NCBI GenBank assembly: GCA_947176415.1
Contig: CAMWQJ010000001.1
Coordinates: 1 to 64,000 of the forward strand
Reading direction: 5' to 3'
Origin: an uncultured Ruminococcus sp.
GTDB taxonomy: Bacteria; Bacillota; Clostridia; Oscillospirales; Ruminococcaceae
DNA: 64,000 nt
The notes under the pieces are model-generated. The model searched no databases and was not told the DNA's origin. It saw only the letters and a list, made by a program, of their open reading frames with translations. The position numbers and the translations under genes were made by a program. Positions 27,638 through 38,509 of this stretch are shown here, piece by piece (position 1 is the first letter of the stretch; each line of letters opens with the position of its first letter).

Positions 27638-29314
27638 ATGAAAATATCAGGTGCAAAAATTGTTGTTGAAACTTTGATTGAACAGGGGTGCGATACTGTT
27701 TTCGGCTATCCTGGCGGACAGGTTATAAACCTTTTTGACGAACTCTATCTTTGCCGAGACCGTATAAAGCACGTACTAACGGCACACGAACAGGGTGCAT
27801 CGCATTCGGCGGACGGCTATGCAAGAGCCACAGGCAAGACGGGAGTTGTTATTGCAACGTCAGGTCCGGGAGCAACAAACCTCGTTACAGGTATTGCAAC
27901 CGCCTATCTTGATTCCGTGCCTATGGTTGCCATAACGGGCAATGTTCCGTGCAGTCTTATCGGACGTGACAGCTTTCAGGAAGTCGATATTGTAGGAGTT
28001 ACAATGCCCGTGACAAAACATAATTTTATTGTAAAGGACGTTACCGAACTCGCCGAGACTCTCCGCATGGCTTTTAAGATTGCAAAATCAGGTCGTCCGG
28101 GTCCTGTACTCGTTGATATTCCGAAAGATGTACAGATTGCAAAGTGCGAGTATACACCCGAGAGCCAGCCTGTTGTGCCGTATCCTCTTAACTTCGCAAA
28201 GGAGGAAAAACTCGCAGAAGCTGTTGAATTAATCAAAAAAAGTGAAAGACCGTATATATATTTTGGCGGTGGCATAATTTCGGGAAAGGCTTCGGAAGAG
28301 CTTGTTGAATTTGCTGATAAAATTGACGCTCCGCTCGGCTGTTCTCTTATGGGACTTTCTGCCGTTCCCTCGGATAATCCGCACTTCCTCGGTATGCAGG
28401 GAATGCACGGACATTTTGCATCTTCCGTCGCAGAAGATGAGGCGGATTTGGTTATTGCACTCGGTGCGAGGTTTTCGGACAGAGCAACAGGCGACAAAAA
28501 CCGTTTTGCCAAGAATTTCAGCATAATACATATTGATATAGACAGTGCCGAACTTGATAAGAATATTCCTTCAAATCTTTCTATATGCGGTGATATAAAA
28601 GACGCTCTTTCACGTCTCAACGCCATGATTGAACAGCAGAGCCACGACTCGTGGTCAGCACGCATTCAGGAACTCAGAGAGGAAGAGGCAAAGCGTGTTG
28701 AGTCCGCGAGGTCGGGCAGAGAGCTTGACCCGTTCGCAATTGTTGACATTGTAAGCGAATATGAAAAAGACTGCAACATCGTTACAGACGTAGGACAGCA
28801 CCAGATGTGGACTGCACAGAGATATCCGCTTAAAAATCCACGTACTTTCCTTACAAGCGGAGGTCTCGGAACTATGGGATTCGGCATGGGTGCTTCTATT
28901 GGTGCTTCATGCGGAACTGGCAAGAGAAGTATTCTTTTCACTGGTGACGGAAGTTTCGGAATGAATCTCAACGAACTGGCAACTTCTGTATCGCAAAATA
29001 TTCCGCTTATTGTTGTAATCATGAATAACGGTGTTCTCGGAATGGTTCGCCAGTGGCAGACTCTTTTCTTTGACAGGCACTATTCAAATACAACGCTTGA
29101 TGAGAGAAAAACGGACTTTGTAAAACTTGCCGAGGCATTTGGTGCAAGGGGTGCAAGGGTATTCACACAGCAGGAACTCCGTGATGTAATGCAGGAGGCT
29201 ATGGCTTATGATGGTACTTTCGTTATTGACTGTGCTGTTGACTGTGACGAATTTGTACTTCCTATGTTGCCTCCCGGTGGCTCTATAGATGACATAATTA
29301 CGGAAATAAAGTGA
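27638..29314 (+). CDS. ilvB: Acetolactate synthase large subunit
   Basis: MKISGAKIVVETLIEQGCDTVFGYPGGQVINLFDEL; TPP-binding GDGSFGMNLNELATSV. Confidence 0.97.
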   Translation: MKISGAKIVVETLIEQGCDTVFGYPGGQVINLFDELYLCRDRIKHVLTAHEQGASHSADGYARATGKTGVVIATSGPGATNLVTGIATAYLDSVPMVAITGNVPCSLIGRDSFQEVDIVGVTMPVTKHNFIVKDVTELAETLRMAFKIAKSGRPGPVLVDIPKDVQIAKCEYTPESQPVVPYPLNFAKEEKLAEAVELIKKSERPYIYFGGGIISGKASEELVEFADKIDAPLGCSLMGLSAVPSDNPHFLGMQGMHGHFASSVAEDEADLVIALGARFSDRATGDKNRFAKNFSIIHIDIDSAELDKNIPSNLSICGDIKDALSRLNAMIEQQSHDSWSARIQELREEEAKRVESARSGRELDPFAIVDIVSEYEKDCNIVTDVGQHQMWTAQRYPLKNPRTFLTSGGLGTMGFGMGASIGASCGTGKRSILFTGDGSFGMNLNELATSVSQNIPLIVVIMNNGVLGMVRQWQTLFFDRHYSNTTLDERKTDFVKLAEAFGARGARVFTQQELRDVMQEAMAYDGTFVIDCAVDCDEFVLPMLPPGGSIDDIITEIK

Positions 29315-29325
29315 GGTGAAATTAA

Positions 29326-29832
29326 ATGGCTAAACAGTATATAATCGGTGTTATTGTTTCCAATATTTCGGGTGTTCTTTCGAGAGTGTCGGGAATGTTC
29401 ACAAGACGAGGTTTCAATATTGACAGTCTGACAGTAGGCGAAACGGAATCGGGCGAGTTTTCGAGGATTACCATTGCTTTTCACGGCGACCACGAAATAA
29501 GGGACAGAATTATCAGACAGCTTGACAAACTTCACGATGTAAAGGAAGTTGAGATACTCGACAGGCACGAGACGGTTACACGTGAACTTCTTCTCATCAA
29601 GGTGAGGAATCAGCCTGATACAAGGCAGGATATTATGACAGCCGTTGAGATTTTCCGCTCGAAAATCGTTGACTATTCGCCTTCCTCACTTACTGTTGAA
29701 CTCACGGGCGAGACGACAAAGATTGACGCTTTTATCGAGCTTGTAAAGCCTTATGGCATTATGGAAATGTGCCGTACAGGTATTGTTGCACTCGAAAGAG
29801 GCGACAAGTGTCTCAAGACAATAAAGAATTAA
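29326..29832 (+). CDS. ilvN: Acetolactate synthase small subunit
   Basis: ACT domain IIGVIVSNISGVLSRVSGMFTRRGFNIDSLTVGETES. Confidence 0.96.
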   Translation: MAKQYIIGVIVSNISGVLSRVSGMFTRRGFNIDSLTVGETESGEFSRITIAFHGDHEIRDRIIRQLDKLHDVKEVEILDRHETVTRELLLIKVRNQPDTRQDIMTAVEIFRSKIVDYSPSSLTVELTGETTKIDAFIELVKPYGIMEMCRTGIVALERGDKCLKTIKN

Positions 29833-29881
29833 AATGATTATAAGCCGTAAGGCTGTAATATAAATATTTATAAAGGAGTAG

Positions 29882-30922
<1,041 letters not shown>

Positions 30923-30940
30923 TTCAGGGAACTTTATTCG

Positions 30941-30977
30941 GGTGGCGGTTCATAAAAGTTCCGTCACCTGTTCTTTT
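30941..30977 (+). terminator. Terminator-like hairpin between ilvC and the chorismate mutase-like gene
   Basis: GGTGGCGG-TTCATAAAAGTT-CCGTCACC then TGTTCTTTT. Confidence 0.6.
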
Positions 30978-31009
30978 AAAATATATAACAGATTTCGGAG
31001 GATAAATTT

Positions 31010-31297
31010 ATGATATGTAACAGTCTGGAAGAAGTAAGAGAAAATATTGACAGGATTGATAGTGAAATTATCAGATTAATTGCCGAAAGAGGAACATATG
31101 TTATTCAGGCATCACAATTCAAAAAAGATGAGAACAGTGTTAAAGATACCGGTCGGGTTGAAAAAGTAATTGCAAAAGTAAGGGAAAAAGCTGAAGAATA
31201 TGGTGCTGATTCAGATATGATTGAAGCACTTTACAGAGAAATGATTTCAAGATTTGTCAATATGGAAATGTCAGAGTTTCATAAAAAACTTGACTAA
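31010..31297 (+). CDS. Chorismate mutase type II (AroQ)-fold protein
   Basis: LEEVRENIDRIDSEIIRLIAERGTYVIQASQFKKDENSVKDTGRVEKVIAKVREKAEEYGADSDMIEALYREMISRFV. Confidence 0.85.
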   Translation: MICNSLEEVRENIDRIDSEIIRLIAERGTYVIQASQFKKDENSVKDTGRVEKVIAKVREKAEEYGADSDMIEALYREMISRFVNMEMSEFHKKLD

Positions 31298-31339
31298 AGA
31301 TTCTGATTTAAAATTGATTTTAGAGTGAGGTAAAAAATT

Positions 31340-33004
31340 ATGAGTGAAAATTTTTTCTGTTCGGGAGTTGAAAAAGCGTCACAGCGTTCACTTTTCAACG
31401 CACTGGGAATGACTAAAGAGGAAATGAAACGTCCGCTTGTTGGTATTGTATCGTCGTATAATGAGATAGTCCCCGGACATATGAATATAGATAAAATAGT
31501 TGAAGCTGTAAAACTTGGTGTAGCAATGAACGGCGGTACACCTGTAGTATTCCCTGCAATAGCGGTATGCGACGGCATAGCAATGGGACATACGGGAATG
31601 AAATATTCTCTTGTTACACGTGATTTGATTGCAGATTCTACAGAATGTATGGCTCTTGCACATCATTTTGACGCACTTGTTATGATTCCAAACTGTGACA
31701 AAAATGTTCCTGGTTTGCTTATGGCATCAGCAAGAATAAACGTTCCGACTATTTTCGTAAGCGGTGGACCTATGCTTGCAGGACACGTAAAGGGCAAAAA
31801 AACAAGCCTGTCAAGTATGTTTGAGGCTGTCGGAGCTTATACGGCAGGCAAGATGTCACTTGAGGACGTGGAAGAATATGAAAACAACACCTGTCCGACG
31901 TGTGGCTCGTGTTCAGGAATGTATACAGCAAATTCCATGAACTGTCTTACCGAAGTTCTCGGAATGGGTCTCAGAGGCAACGGCACTATTCCCGCAGTTT
32001 ACTCCGAAAGAATAAAGCTCGCAAAGATGGCAGGTATGCAGGTAATGGAACTTTACAGAAAGAATATCCGTCCGCTTGACATCATGACGGAAAAGGCTTT
32101 TTATAATGCTCTTACTGCTGATATGGCTCTGGGCTGTTCAACAAACAGTATGTTACATCTTCCTGCAATTGCAAACGAGTGCGGAATAGACATAAACCTT
32201 GATATTGCCAATGAAATAAGTGCAAAGACTCCTAACCTCTGTCATCTCGCACCCGCAGGTCATACGTATATGGAGGATTTGAATGAAGCTGGCGGAGTTT
32301 ATGCTGTACTTAACGAACTTTCCAAAAAAGATTTAATCAATCTCGACTGCATGACGTGTACGGGAAAGACAGTCGGCGAAAATATATCAGGTTGTATCAA
32401 TAAAGACCCCGAAACGATAAGACCTGTTGACAACCCGTACAGCGAAACAGGCGGTATAGCCGTACTCCGTGGAAATCTCGCTCCCGACCGTTGCGTTGTA
32501 AAGAGAAGTGCTGTTGCTCCCGAAATGCTCGTACACAAAGGACCGGCACGTGTATTTGACAGCGAGGAAGAAGCTATAAAGGTAATCTATGAGGGCGGTA
32601 TAAAAGCAGGAGACGTTGTTGTTATCCGTTATGAAGGTCCTGCCGGTGGTCCTGGTATGAGAGAAATGCTCTCGCCGACTTCTGCCATTCAGGGAGCAGG
32701 TCTCGGCTCAACCGTTGCACTCATTACAGATGGAAGATTCAGCGGTGCAACAAGAGGAGCAGCAATAGGACACGTTTCTCCTGAGGCTGTAAACGGCGGT
32801 ACTATTGCATACGTCAGGGACGGCGATATTATTTCAATCGATATTCTGAACTACAGCATTAGTCTTGAAGTTTCCGACGAGGAACTTGAAGAACGTAAGA
32901 AGACTATGCCCATAAAGAAAAAGGATAATATAACGGGTTATCTTAAACGCTATTCTGAAATGGTATCAAGTGCGGATAAGGGTGCTATAATCAACAGGAA
33001 ATAA
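31340..33004 (+). CDS. ilvD: Dihydroxy-acid dehydratase
   Basis: [71 protein letters not shown]. Confidence 0.97.
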   Translation: MSENFFCSGVEKASQRSLFNALGMTKEEMKRPLVGIVSSYNEIVPGHMNIDKIVEAVKLGVAMNGGTPVVFPAIAVCDGIAMGHTGMKYSLVTRDLIADSTECMALAHHFDALVMIPNCDKNVPGLLMASARINVPTIFVSGGPMLAGHVKGKKTSLSSMFEAVGAYTAGKMSLEDVEEYENNTCPTCGSCSGMYTANSMNCLTEVLGMGLRGNGTIPAVYSERIKLAKMAGMQVMELYRKNIRPLDIMTEKAFYNALTADMALGCSTNSMLHLPAIANECGIDINLDIANEISAKTPNLCHLAPAGHTYMEDLNEAGGVYAVLNELSKKDLINLDCMTCTGKTVGENISGCINKDPETIRPVDNPYSETGGIAVLRGNLAPDRCVVKRSAVAPEMLVHKGPARVFDSEEEAIKVIYEGGIKAGDVVVIRYEGPAGGPGMREMLSPTSAIQGAGLGSTVALITDGRFSGATRGAAIGHVSPEAVNGGTIAYVRDGDIISIDILNYSISLEVSDEELEERKKTMPIKKKDNITGYLKRYSEMVSSADKGAIINRK

Positions 33005-33028
33005 GTAAATTTTTAAGGAGAATTTTTT

Positions 33029-33616
33029 ATGTTAGATGTATATAAAAAATGTCCTGTTTTTGAAAACAAAAATTATCTGTTGAGGTTTGTTGAGGAAACG
33101 GACGTGTCAGACCTGCTGGAAGTATACAGTGATAAGAATGCACTGCCGTTTTTCAACAGCGACAACTGCAACGGTGATAATTTCTATTATCCTACAGAAG
33201 AAAAAATGCTTGAAGCTGTTAAGTTCTGGTTGTTTTCCTATCGTGAGCGGTATTTTGTAAGATTTACTGTAATAGATAAATCTTTAAATAAATCTGTCGG
33301 TACAGTTGAACTGTTCCGCCGTGATTCCAACGATAAATTTGACGGCAACGGTGTTTTGCGTCTTGACGTAAAAAGTAATTATGAAAAGGAAAATGTTCTT
33401 TTTGATATTCTTTCAGTTATTGTTCCTCCAGCTTTTGAAATGTTTGGCTGTACTGAAATAATGACAAAAGTTCCTGTATATGCTGTTGAAAGAATAAAGG
33501 CAGTACAGAAATTCGGCTTTGTCAAATCAGAACATTTTATGGTTGGCACACATGACGGATATGCCTACAAAGATTACTGGACTGTACATGTCAAGAGGGT
33601 TAATGGAGAAATATAA
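33029..33616 (+). CDS. GNAT family N-acetyltransferase
   Basis: RimJ/RimL-like layout (LRFVEETDVSDLLEVYSD..., VGTVELFRR...AVQKFGFVKSEHF). Confidence 0.7.
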   Translation: MLDVYKKCPVFENKNYLLRFVEETDVSDLLEVYSDKNALPFFNSDNCNGDNFYYPTEEKMLEAVKFWLFSYRERYFVRFTVIDKSLNKSVGTVELFRRDSNDKFDGNGVLRLDVKSNYEKENVLFDILSVIVPPAFEMFGCTEIMTKVPVYAVERIKAVQKFGFVKSEHFMVGTHDGYAYKDYWTVHVKRVNGEI

Positions 33617-33996
33617 TGATAATTGAACACATTGCTATGTATGTCGTTGATTTGGAAAGGACAAAGGACTTTTTTGTCAAGTATTTTAATGCTGTTCCTG
33701 ATAATATGTATCATAACAAAAAAACAGATTTCAGGTCATATTTTCTGTCTTTTGATGAGGGAACAAGACTTGAAATAATGAACAAGCCACAAGTCAACAA
33801 CATAAAAGACACCAAAAGAACAGGTTATGCACATATTGCATTCAGTTTGGGAAGTGCTGAAAACGTTGATCGTCTGACAGCAGAATTAAAGGCGGACGGT
33901 TACAATGTTGTAAGTGAACCACGAACAACAGGCGACGGATATTATGAAAGCTGTATAGTTGATTTTGAAGGAAATCAGATTGAACTTAATATATAA
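33616..33996 (+). CDS. VOC (glyoxalase/bleomycin resistance) family protein
   Basis: IIEHIAMYVVDLERTKDFFVKYF...GYAHIAFSLGS...YESCIVDFEGNQIELNI. Confidence 0.88.
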   Translation: MIIEHIAMYVVDLERTKDFFVKYFNAVPDNMYHNKKTDFRSYFLSFDEGTRLEIMNKPQVNNIKDTKRTGYAHIAFSLGSAENVDRLTAELKADGYNVVSEPRTTGDGYYESCIVDFEGNQIELNI

Positions 33997-34067
33997 GCAT
34001 ATGAATGATTATGGAAAATAAATCTGTTTAAGAATAACACAGAAAAACAATTGAAAGGAAACTGACT

Positions 34068-34148
34068 ATGCAATATAATGAGGAAACTGGAATAGGCGTT
34101 ATATTAATGCAGATTTTTTTGACTGTATTTGCGGTGATATTCGGCTGA
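34068..34148 (+). CDS. Candidate 26-aa hydrophobic small protein MQYNEETGIGVILMQIFLTVFAVIFG
   Basis: ORF with RBS TTGAAAGGAA upstream of ATG, single predicted TM; below the ORF-track cutoff. Confidence 0.45.
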   Translation: MQYNEETGIGVILMQIFLTVFAVIFG

Positions 34149-34172
34149 AATACAAAGGGAGATGATTTTATT

Positions 34173-34715
34173 ATGGATAACATTAAAGAGTATATTAACA
34201 GTTTGAATATAGAGGATATTCCGTGGCACAGAATGGTTACAGCTTATGAAACAGCTGAAAAATATCCCGAATATCTCAGTATTCTTGACGAAATGAAAGA
34301 CCTTGACGAAGTTAAACAGGCATGGAACAGTATTTCAGACTTTGAGCATCAGTCAACATTGTTTACACCTGCTCCGTTTGCGGTTGTTTTTCTTGTAAGA
34401 ATCTATGAAAAGGCAAAACAGGCAGACAATCCTGTTGCGGTATGGATTGCGGATAAACTGTCGGACGAGTTTGGATATTATCTGGAAATATGCAATGATG
34501 CTGAAAAAATGGAACACGCTGAACCTCTGGAAAATATGTCGGATATTCTGAACGATAAATATCTGATTCCGGAGGGGTTCGACCTTGACCCCGAATATGA
34601 CGACGATGACGAAGATGATTTTGATGTTGACGAGTTTATAGTCAGTCTTTTTCCGGAAGATTTGTTTTACAGCCTTTATTATTACACAAGGAAAATACTT
34701 TCCGAAATAAAATGA
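34173..34715 (+). CDS. Uncharacterised acidic protein
   Basis: 180-aa ORF with RBS AAAGGGAG; Asp/Glu-rich C-terminus; no recognised family. Confidence 0.75.
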   Translation: MDNIKEYINSLNIEDIPWHRMVTAYETAEKYPEYLSILDEMKDLDEVKQAWNSISDFEHQSTLFTPAPFAVVFLVRIYEKAKQADNPVAVWIADKLSDEFGYYLEICNDAEKMEHAEPLENMSDILNDKYLIPEGFDLDPEYDDDDEDDFDVDEFIVSLFPEDLFYSLYYYTRKILSEIK

Positions 34716-35062
34716 ATTTCAATATCAGGTCATTATATATATGCGTCAGGGACATGGACAGGGCAGTGAAATTTTATGAGAATTTTTTTGAAAGGCAGGT
34801 TACGGAAAAAGACAACATATACAGTGTTTTTGATGTAAACGGCTTTCGGTTCGGGTTGTTTGCCTATAAAAAAACAGGTGAAAAACATGATTTCGGAAGT
34901 AACTGTCTGCCAAGTATCAGTGTTGATAGTTTGGAAATTCTAAATAAAAAAATCAAAAATATTGAATTATGTTTTCCGCTTACGAAAATCGGAAGAAACT
35001 GGGTTGTTGAATTTATTGACTCGGAAGGAAATCACATTGAACTGACTGCACCGGTTACATAA
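34712..35062 (+). CDS. VOC family protein
   Basis: LYICVRDMDRAVKFYENFFERQV...VVEFIDSEGNHIELTAPV; overlaps preceding gene by 4 nt. Confidence 0.82.
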   Translation: MNFNIRSLYICVRDMDRAVKFYENFFERQVTEKDNIYSVFDVNGFRFGLFAYKKTGEKHDFGSNCLPSISVDSLEILNKKIKNIELCFPLTKIGRNWVVEFIDSEGNHIELTAPVT

Positions 35063-35123
35063 AAACAAAAAATAACTTCATAAAGAAGTTTATTATAAAA
35101 AAATCTGAAAGGAATGATTAAAA

Positions 35124-36398
35124 ATGGGTATGACAATGACTCAGAAAATCCTTGCATCTCATGCAGGACTTGAAAAAGTTCAGGCGGGACAGCTTATTCT
35201 TGCTAATCTGGACTTGGTTCTCGGAAACGATATAACGTCTCCTGTTGCTATAAAGGAGTTTTCAAAACTCAACAAAGAGGGAGTTTTTGACAAGGACAAG
35301 GTTACAATGGTTATGGACCATTTCGCACCCAACAAGGATATTAAAGCCGCTGAACAGTGTAAGATGTGCCGTGACTTCTGCGGTGAAAAGAAAGTAACAC
35401 ACTTCTATGATGTCGGCAAAATGGGCATTGAACACGCACTCCTGCCAGAGCAGGGACTTGTTACCTGTGGTAATGTCGTAATCGGTGCAGACTCTCATAC
35501 GTGTACTTACGGTGCATTAGGTGCGTTTTCAACCGGTGTCGGCTCTACTGATATGGCTTGCGGAATGGCAATCGGTAAGGCATGGTTTAAAGTTCCGTCA
35601 GCTATAAAGTTCAATCTTACGGGCAAACTCCGCAAATACGTTTCAGGCAAGGACGTTATACTTCATATTATCGGAAAAATAGGCGTTGACGGTGCGTTGT
35701 ACCGTTCAATGGAGTTCACGGGCGAGGGACTTTCTTCACTCTCTATGGCGGACCGTCTCTGCATTGCAAATATGGCTATTGAAGCAGGTGCGAAAAACGG
35801 TATATTTGAGGTTGACGAAATAACCCTTGACTATATAAAGGCACACGGCGGTGCAGAGCCTGTTGTATTCAGTGCAGACGAGGACGCTGTATATGATGAG
35901 GTTATAAATATAAATCTCTCCGAAATAGAGCCTACTGTTGCATTTCCACATCTTCCCGAAAATGCAAAGACTTTTGACCAGATAGATGATATAGAAATAA
36001 ATCAGGTTGTAATCGGTTCATGCACAAACGGCAGACTTGAGGACTTACAGGAATCCGCTGAAATCATGAAAGGCAAGCAGTGTGCAAAAGGCGTGCGTGT
36101 TATAGTAATCCCCGCAACACAGCAGATTTATCTTGACGCTATGGAACAAGGACTTTTGAAGATATTCATTGAGGCAGGAGCAGTTGTTTCCACGCCGACT
36201 TGCGGTCCATGTCTTGGCGGACATATGGGTATTCTTGCAAAAGGTGAGCGTGCCGTTGCAACTACAAACAGAAATTTCGTAGGACGTATGGGAGACGTTG
36301 AGTCTGAGGTTTACCTTGCAAGTCCGGCAGTTGCGGCAGCAAGTGCAATAACAGGAAAAATTTCAAGTCCTTGGGAGGTTATGAATTATGAAGTATGA
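35124..36398 (+). CDS. leuC: 3-isopropylmalate dehydratase large subunit
   Basis: [51 protein letters not shown]. Confidence 0.97.
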   Translation: MGMTMTQKILASHAGLEKVQAGQLILANLDLVLGNDITSPVAIKEFSKLNKEGVFDKDKVTMVMDHFAPNKDIKAAEQCKMCRDFCGEKKVTHFYDVGKMGIEHALLPEQGLVTCGNVVIGADSHTCTYGALGAFSTGVGSTDMACGMAIGKAWFKVPSAIKFNLTGKLRKYVSGKDVILHIIGKIGVDGALYRSMEFTGEGLSSLSMADRLCIANMAIEAGAKNGIFEVDEITLDYIKAHGGAEPVVFSADEDAVYDEVININLSEIEPTVAFPHLPENAKTFDQIDDIEINQVVIGSCTNGRLEDLQESAEIMKGKQCAKGVRVIVIPATQQIYLDAMEQGLLKIFIEAGAVVSTPTCGPCLGGHMGILAKGERAVATTNRNFVGRMGDVESEVYLASPAVAAASAITGKISSPWEVMNYEV

Positions 36399-36882
36399 GG
36401 GAAATGTTATAAAGTACAAAGACAACGTGGACACGGACGTTATTATTCCTGCACGTTATCTTAATACAAGCGACCATGCCGAGCTTGCTTCTCACTGCAT
36501 GGAGGATTTAGACAAGACTTTTGTCACAAGAGTTCAGAAAGGCGATATTATCATGGCAGGTTTTAACTTCGGCTGTGGCTCGTCGAGAGAACACGCACCC
36601 ATTGCTATAAAGGCAAGCGGAATTTCACTTGTTATCGCAAAGAGTTTTGCAAGGATTTTTTACAGAAATTCAATAAATATCGGACTTGCTATTGTTGAAT
36701 GCCCCGAGGCAGTCGACGGCATAAGCGAAGGCGACCGTGTGGAAGCAGATATGGATAACGGCATTATCCGCAATCTCACGACAGGCAAGGAATATAAAAC
36801 AGAGCCTTTTCCTGAGTTTGTGCAGAAAATCATTGAAAACGGCGGTCTGATTAATTCTATTGCAGAGGGCATTATAAAGTAA
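36388..36882 (+). CDS. leuD: 3-isopropylmalate dehydratase small subunit
   Basis: [62 protein letters not shown]. Confidence 0.97.
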   Translation: MKYEGNVIKYKDNVDTDVIIPARYLNTSDHAELASHCMEDLDKTFVTRVQKGDIIMAGFNFGCGSSREHAPIAIKASGISLVIAKSFARIFYRNSINIGLAIVECPEAVDGISEGDRVEADMDNGIIRNLTTGKEYKTEPFPEFVQKIIENGGLINSIAEGIIK

Positions 36883-36936
36883 TTGCTTTGCGGAGTGGGA
36901 AAAAATATTCCTGCTCCGTGCATATGGGAGTTTTCT

Positions 36937-37413
36937 ATGAGTGAAATAATAAAAAATATTGTTGTCGTTGACGATGACGGAACTTTGGAGGGAATTTTCA
37001 CAAGTGAAATTTTTCCAAACGAAGACACACAGGAAATGACTGTATATATACGCAATAAATCTCTGATGGACTATGCGGAAAAATGTATAAGTCATTTCAA
37101 TTCACTTTCTGATGATATTACTGACGAAATATGTCACGGACTTATTGAAAGTTGTCAGGAAGATTATGGTGTAAACGAGGATTTTGAACTTCCTGAATTT
37201 GAAAACGTCAGGGATATTTTAAATTACTGCTGGTTTAATACAATGACAGTTGATATTCCTGAAAATGATGGCATTAACTATGCTGTCGGTGGCGAGAGTG
37301 ACTGGGGCGAAGTTGTCGGATTTACCATAAAAAACGGCGTTCTTGTCTATGTTGGTTTTGACTATGAGGAATACTTATATAATGATTATGAGAATTATGA
37401 AAAATATTTATAA
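36937..37413 (+). CDS. Uncharacterised acidic protein between leuD and leuB
   Basis: ORF MSEIIKNIVVVDDDGTLEGIF...; GEVVGFTIKNGVLVYVGFDYEEYLYNDYENYEKYL; ATG 36937 preferred. Confidence 0.72.
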   Translation: MSEIIKNIVVVDDDGTLEGIFTSEIFPNEDTQEMTVYIRNKSLMDYAEKCISHFNSLSDDITDEICHGLIESCQEDYGVNEDFELPEFENVRDILNYCWFNTMTVDIPENDGINYAVGGESDWGEVVGFTIKNGVLVYVGFDYEEYLYNDYENYEKYL

Positions 37414-37431
37414 TAAAGGAGAATGATAGAA

Positions 37432-38505
37432 ATGGAATTTAATATTGCACTTCTAAAAGGTGACGGCATAGGTCCTGAAATAGTGGACAGTGCCGTTGCT
37501 GTACTCGAAAAAGTGGCTGAAAAATTCGGACACAAATTCAATTTCACGCCGTATCTGATAGGCGGTTGTGCATATGATGCAACAGGCGAACCGCTTCCGC
37601 AGGAAACTGTTGACGGCTGTCTTGCAAGTGACAGCGTACTTTTAGGAGCGGTAGGCGGTTACAAGTGGGACAATCTTTCAGGCGACAAGAGACCTGAAAA
37701 GGCTTTACTTGGAATCCGTTCCGCACTCGGACTTTTTACAAATCTCCGTCCCGCACGTCTTTATAATGCACTCCGTTCAGCCTCTCCGCTGAAAGATGAG
37801 ATAGTCGGCGACGGATTTGATTTGATGATTGTACGTGAACTTACAGGCGGTATTTATTTCGGAGACCGTGGCTATCGTCAGGGAAAATACGGCGAGGAGG
37901 CTTTTGATACAGAGGCTTACAGCGTTACGGAAATAGAGCGAATCGGACGAGTTGCTTTTGAAACGGCTATGAAGAGAAACAAAAAACTTTGCAGTATTGA
38001 CAAGGCGAATGTTCTTGAAAGCTCACGTCTCTGGAGAAAGACAATGCACGAACTTGCCGAGGAATACCCCGAAGTTGAATATACGGATATGTTTGTTGAT
38101 AACGGTGCTATGCAGTTGGTGAGAAATCCACAGCAGTTTGATGTAATCGTAACTTCAAATATGTTCGGTGATATTCTTTCGGACGAGGCTTCACAGATAA
38201 CGGGGTCTATCGGTATGCTTGCATCTGCATCGCTCGGAGCAGGTACAAGAGGTATGTACGAACCTATTCACGGTTCAGCTCCCGACATTGCAGGACAGAA
38301 CAAGGCAAATCCGATTGCCACAATACTTTCGGGTGCAATGATGTTGAGATATTCTTTCGGACTTTCGAACGAGGCCGACGCTATTGAAAAAGCCGTTGAC
38401 AAAGTTCTTAACGACGGTTACCGCACTGCCGACCTCATGGGAAGTATGGAGGGTACACCGCTTACCTGTACAGAAATGACCGAAAAGGTATTAGAGGCGT
38501 TATAA
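37432..38505 (+). CDS. leuB: 3-isopropylmalate dehydrogenase
   Basis: [77 protein letters not shown]. Confidence 0.97.
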   Translation: MEFNIALLKGDGIGPEIVDSAVAVLEKVAEKFGHKFNFTPYLIGGCAYDATGEPLPQETVDGCLASDSVLLGAVGGYKWDNLSGDKRPEKALLGIRSALGLFTNLRPARLYNALRSASPLKDEIVGDGFDLMIVRELTGGIYFGDRGYRQGKYGEEAFDTEAYSVTEIERIGRVAFETAMKRNKKLCSIDKANVLESSRLWRKTMHELAEEYPEVEYTDMFVDNGAMQLVRNPQQFDVIVTSNMFGDILSDEASQITGSIGMLASASLGAGTRGMYEPIHGSAPDIAGQNKANPIATILSGAMMLRYSFGLSNEADAIEKAVDKVLNDGYRTADLMGSMEGTPLTCTEMTEKVLEAL

Positions 38506-38509
38506 TTGT

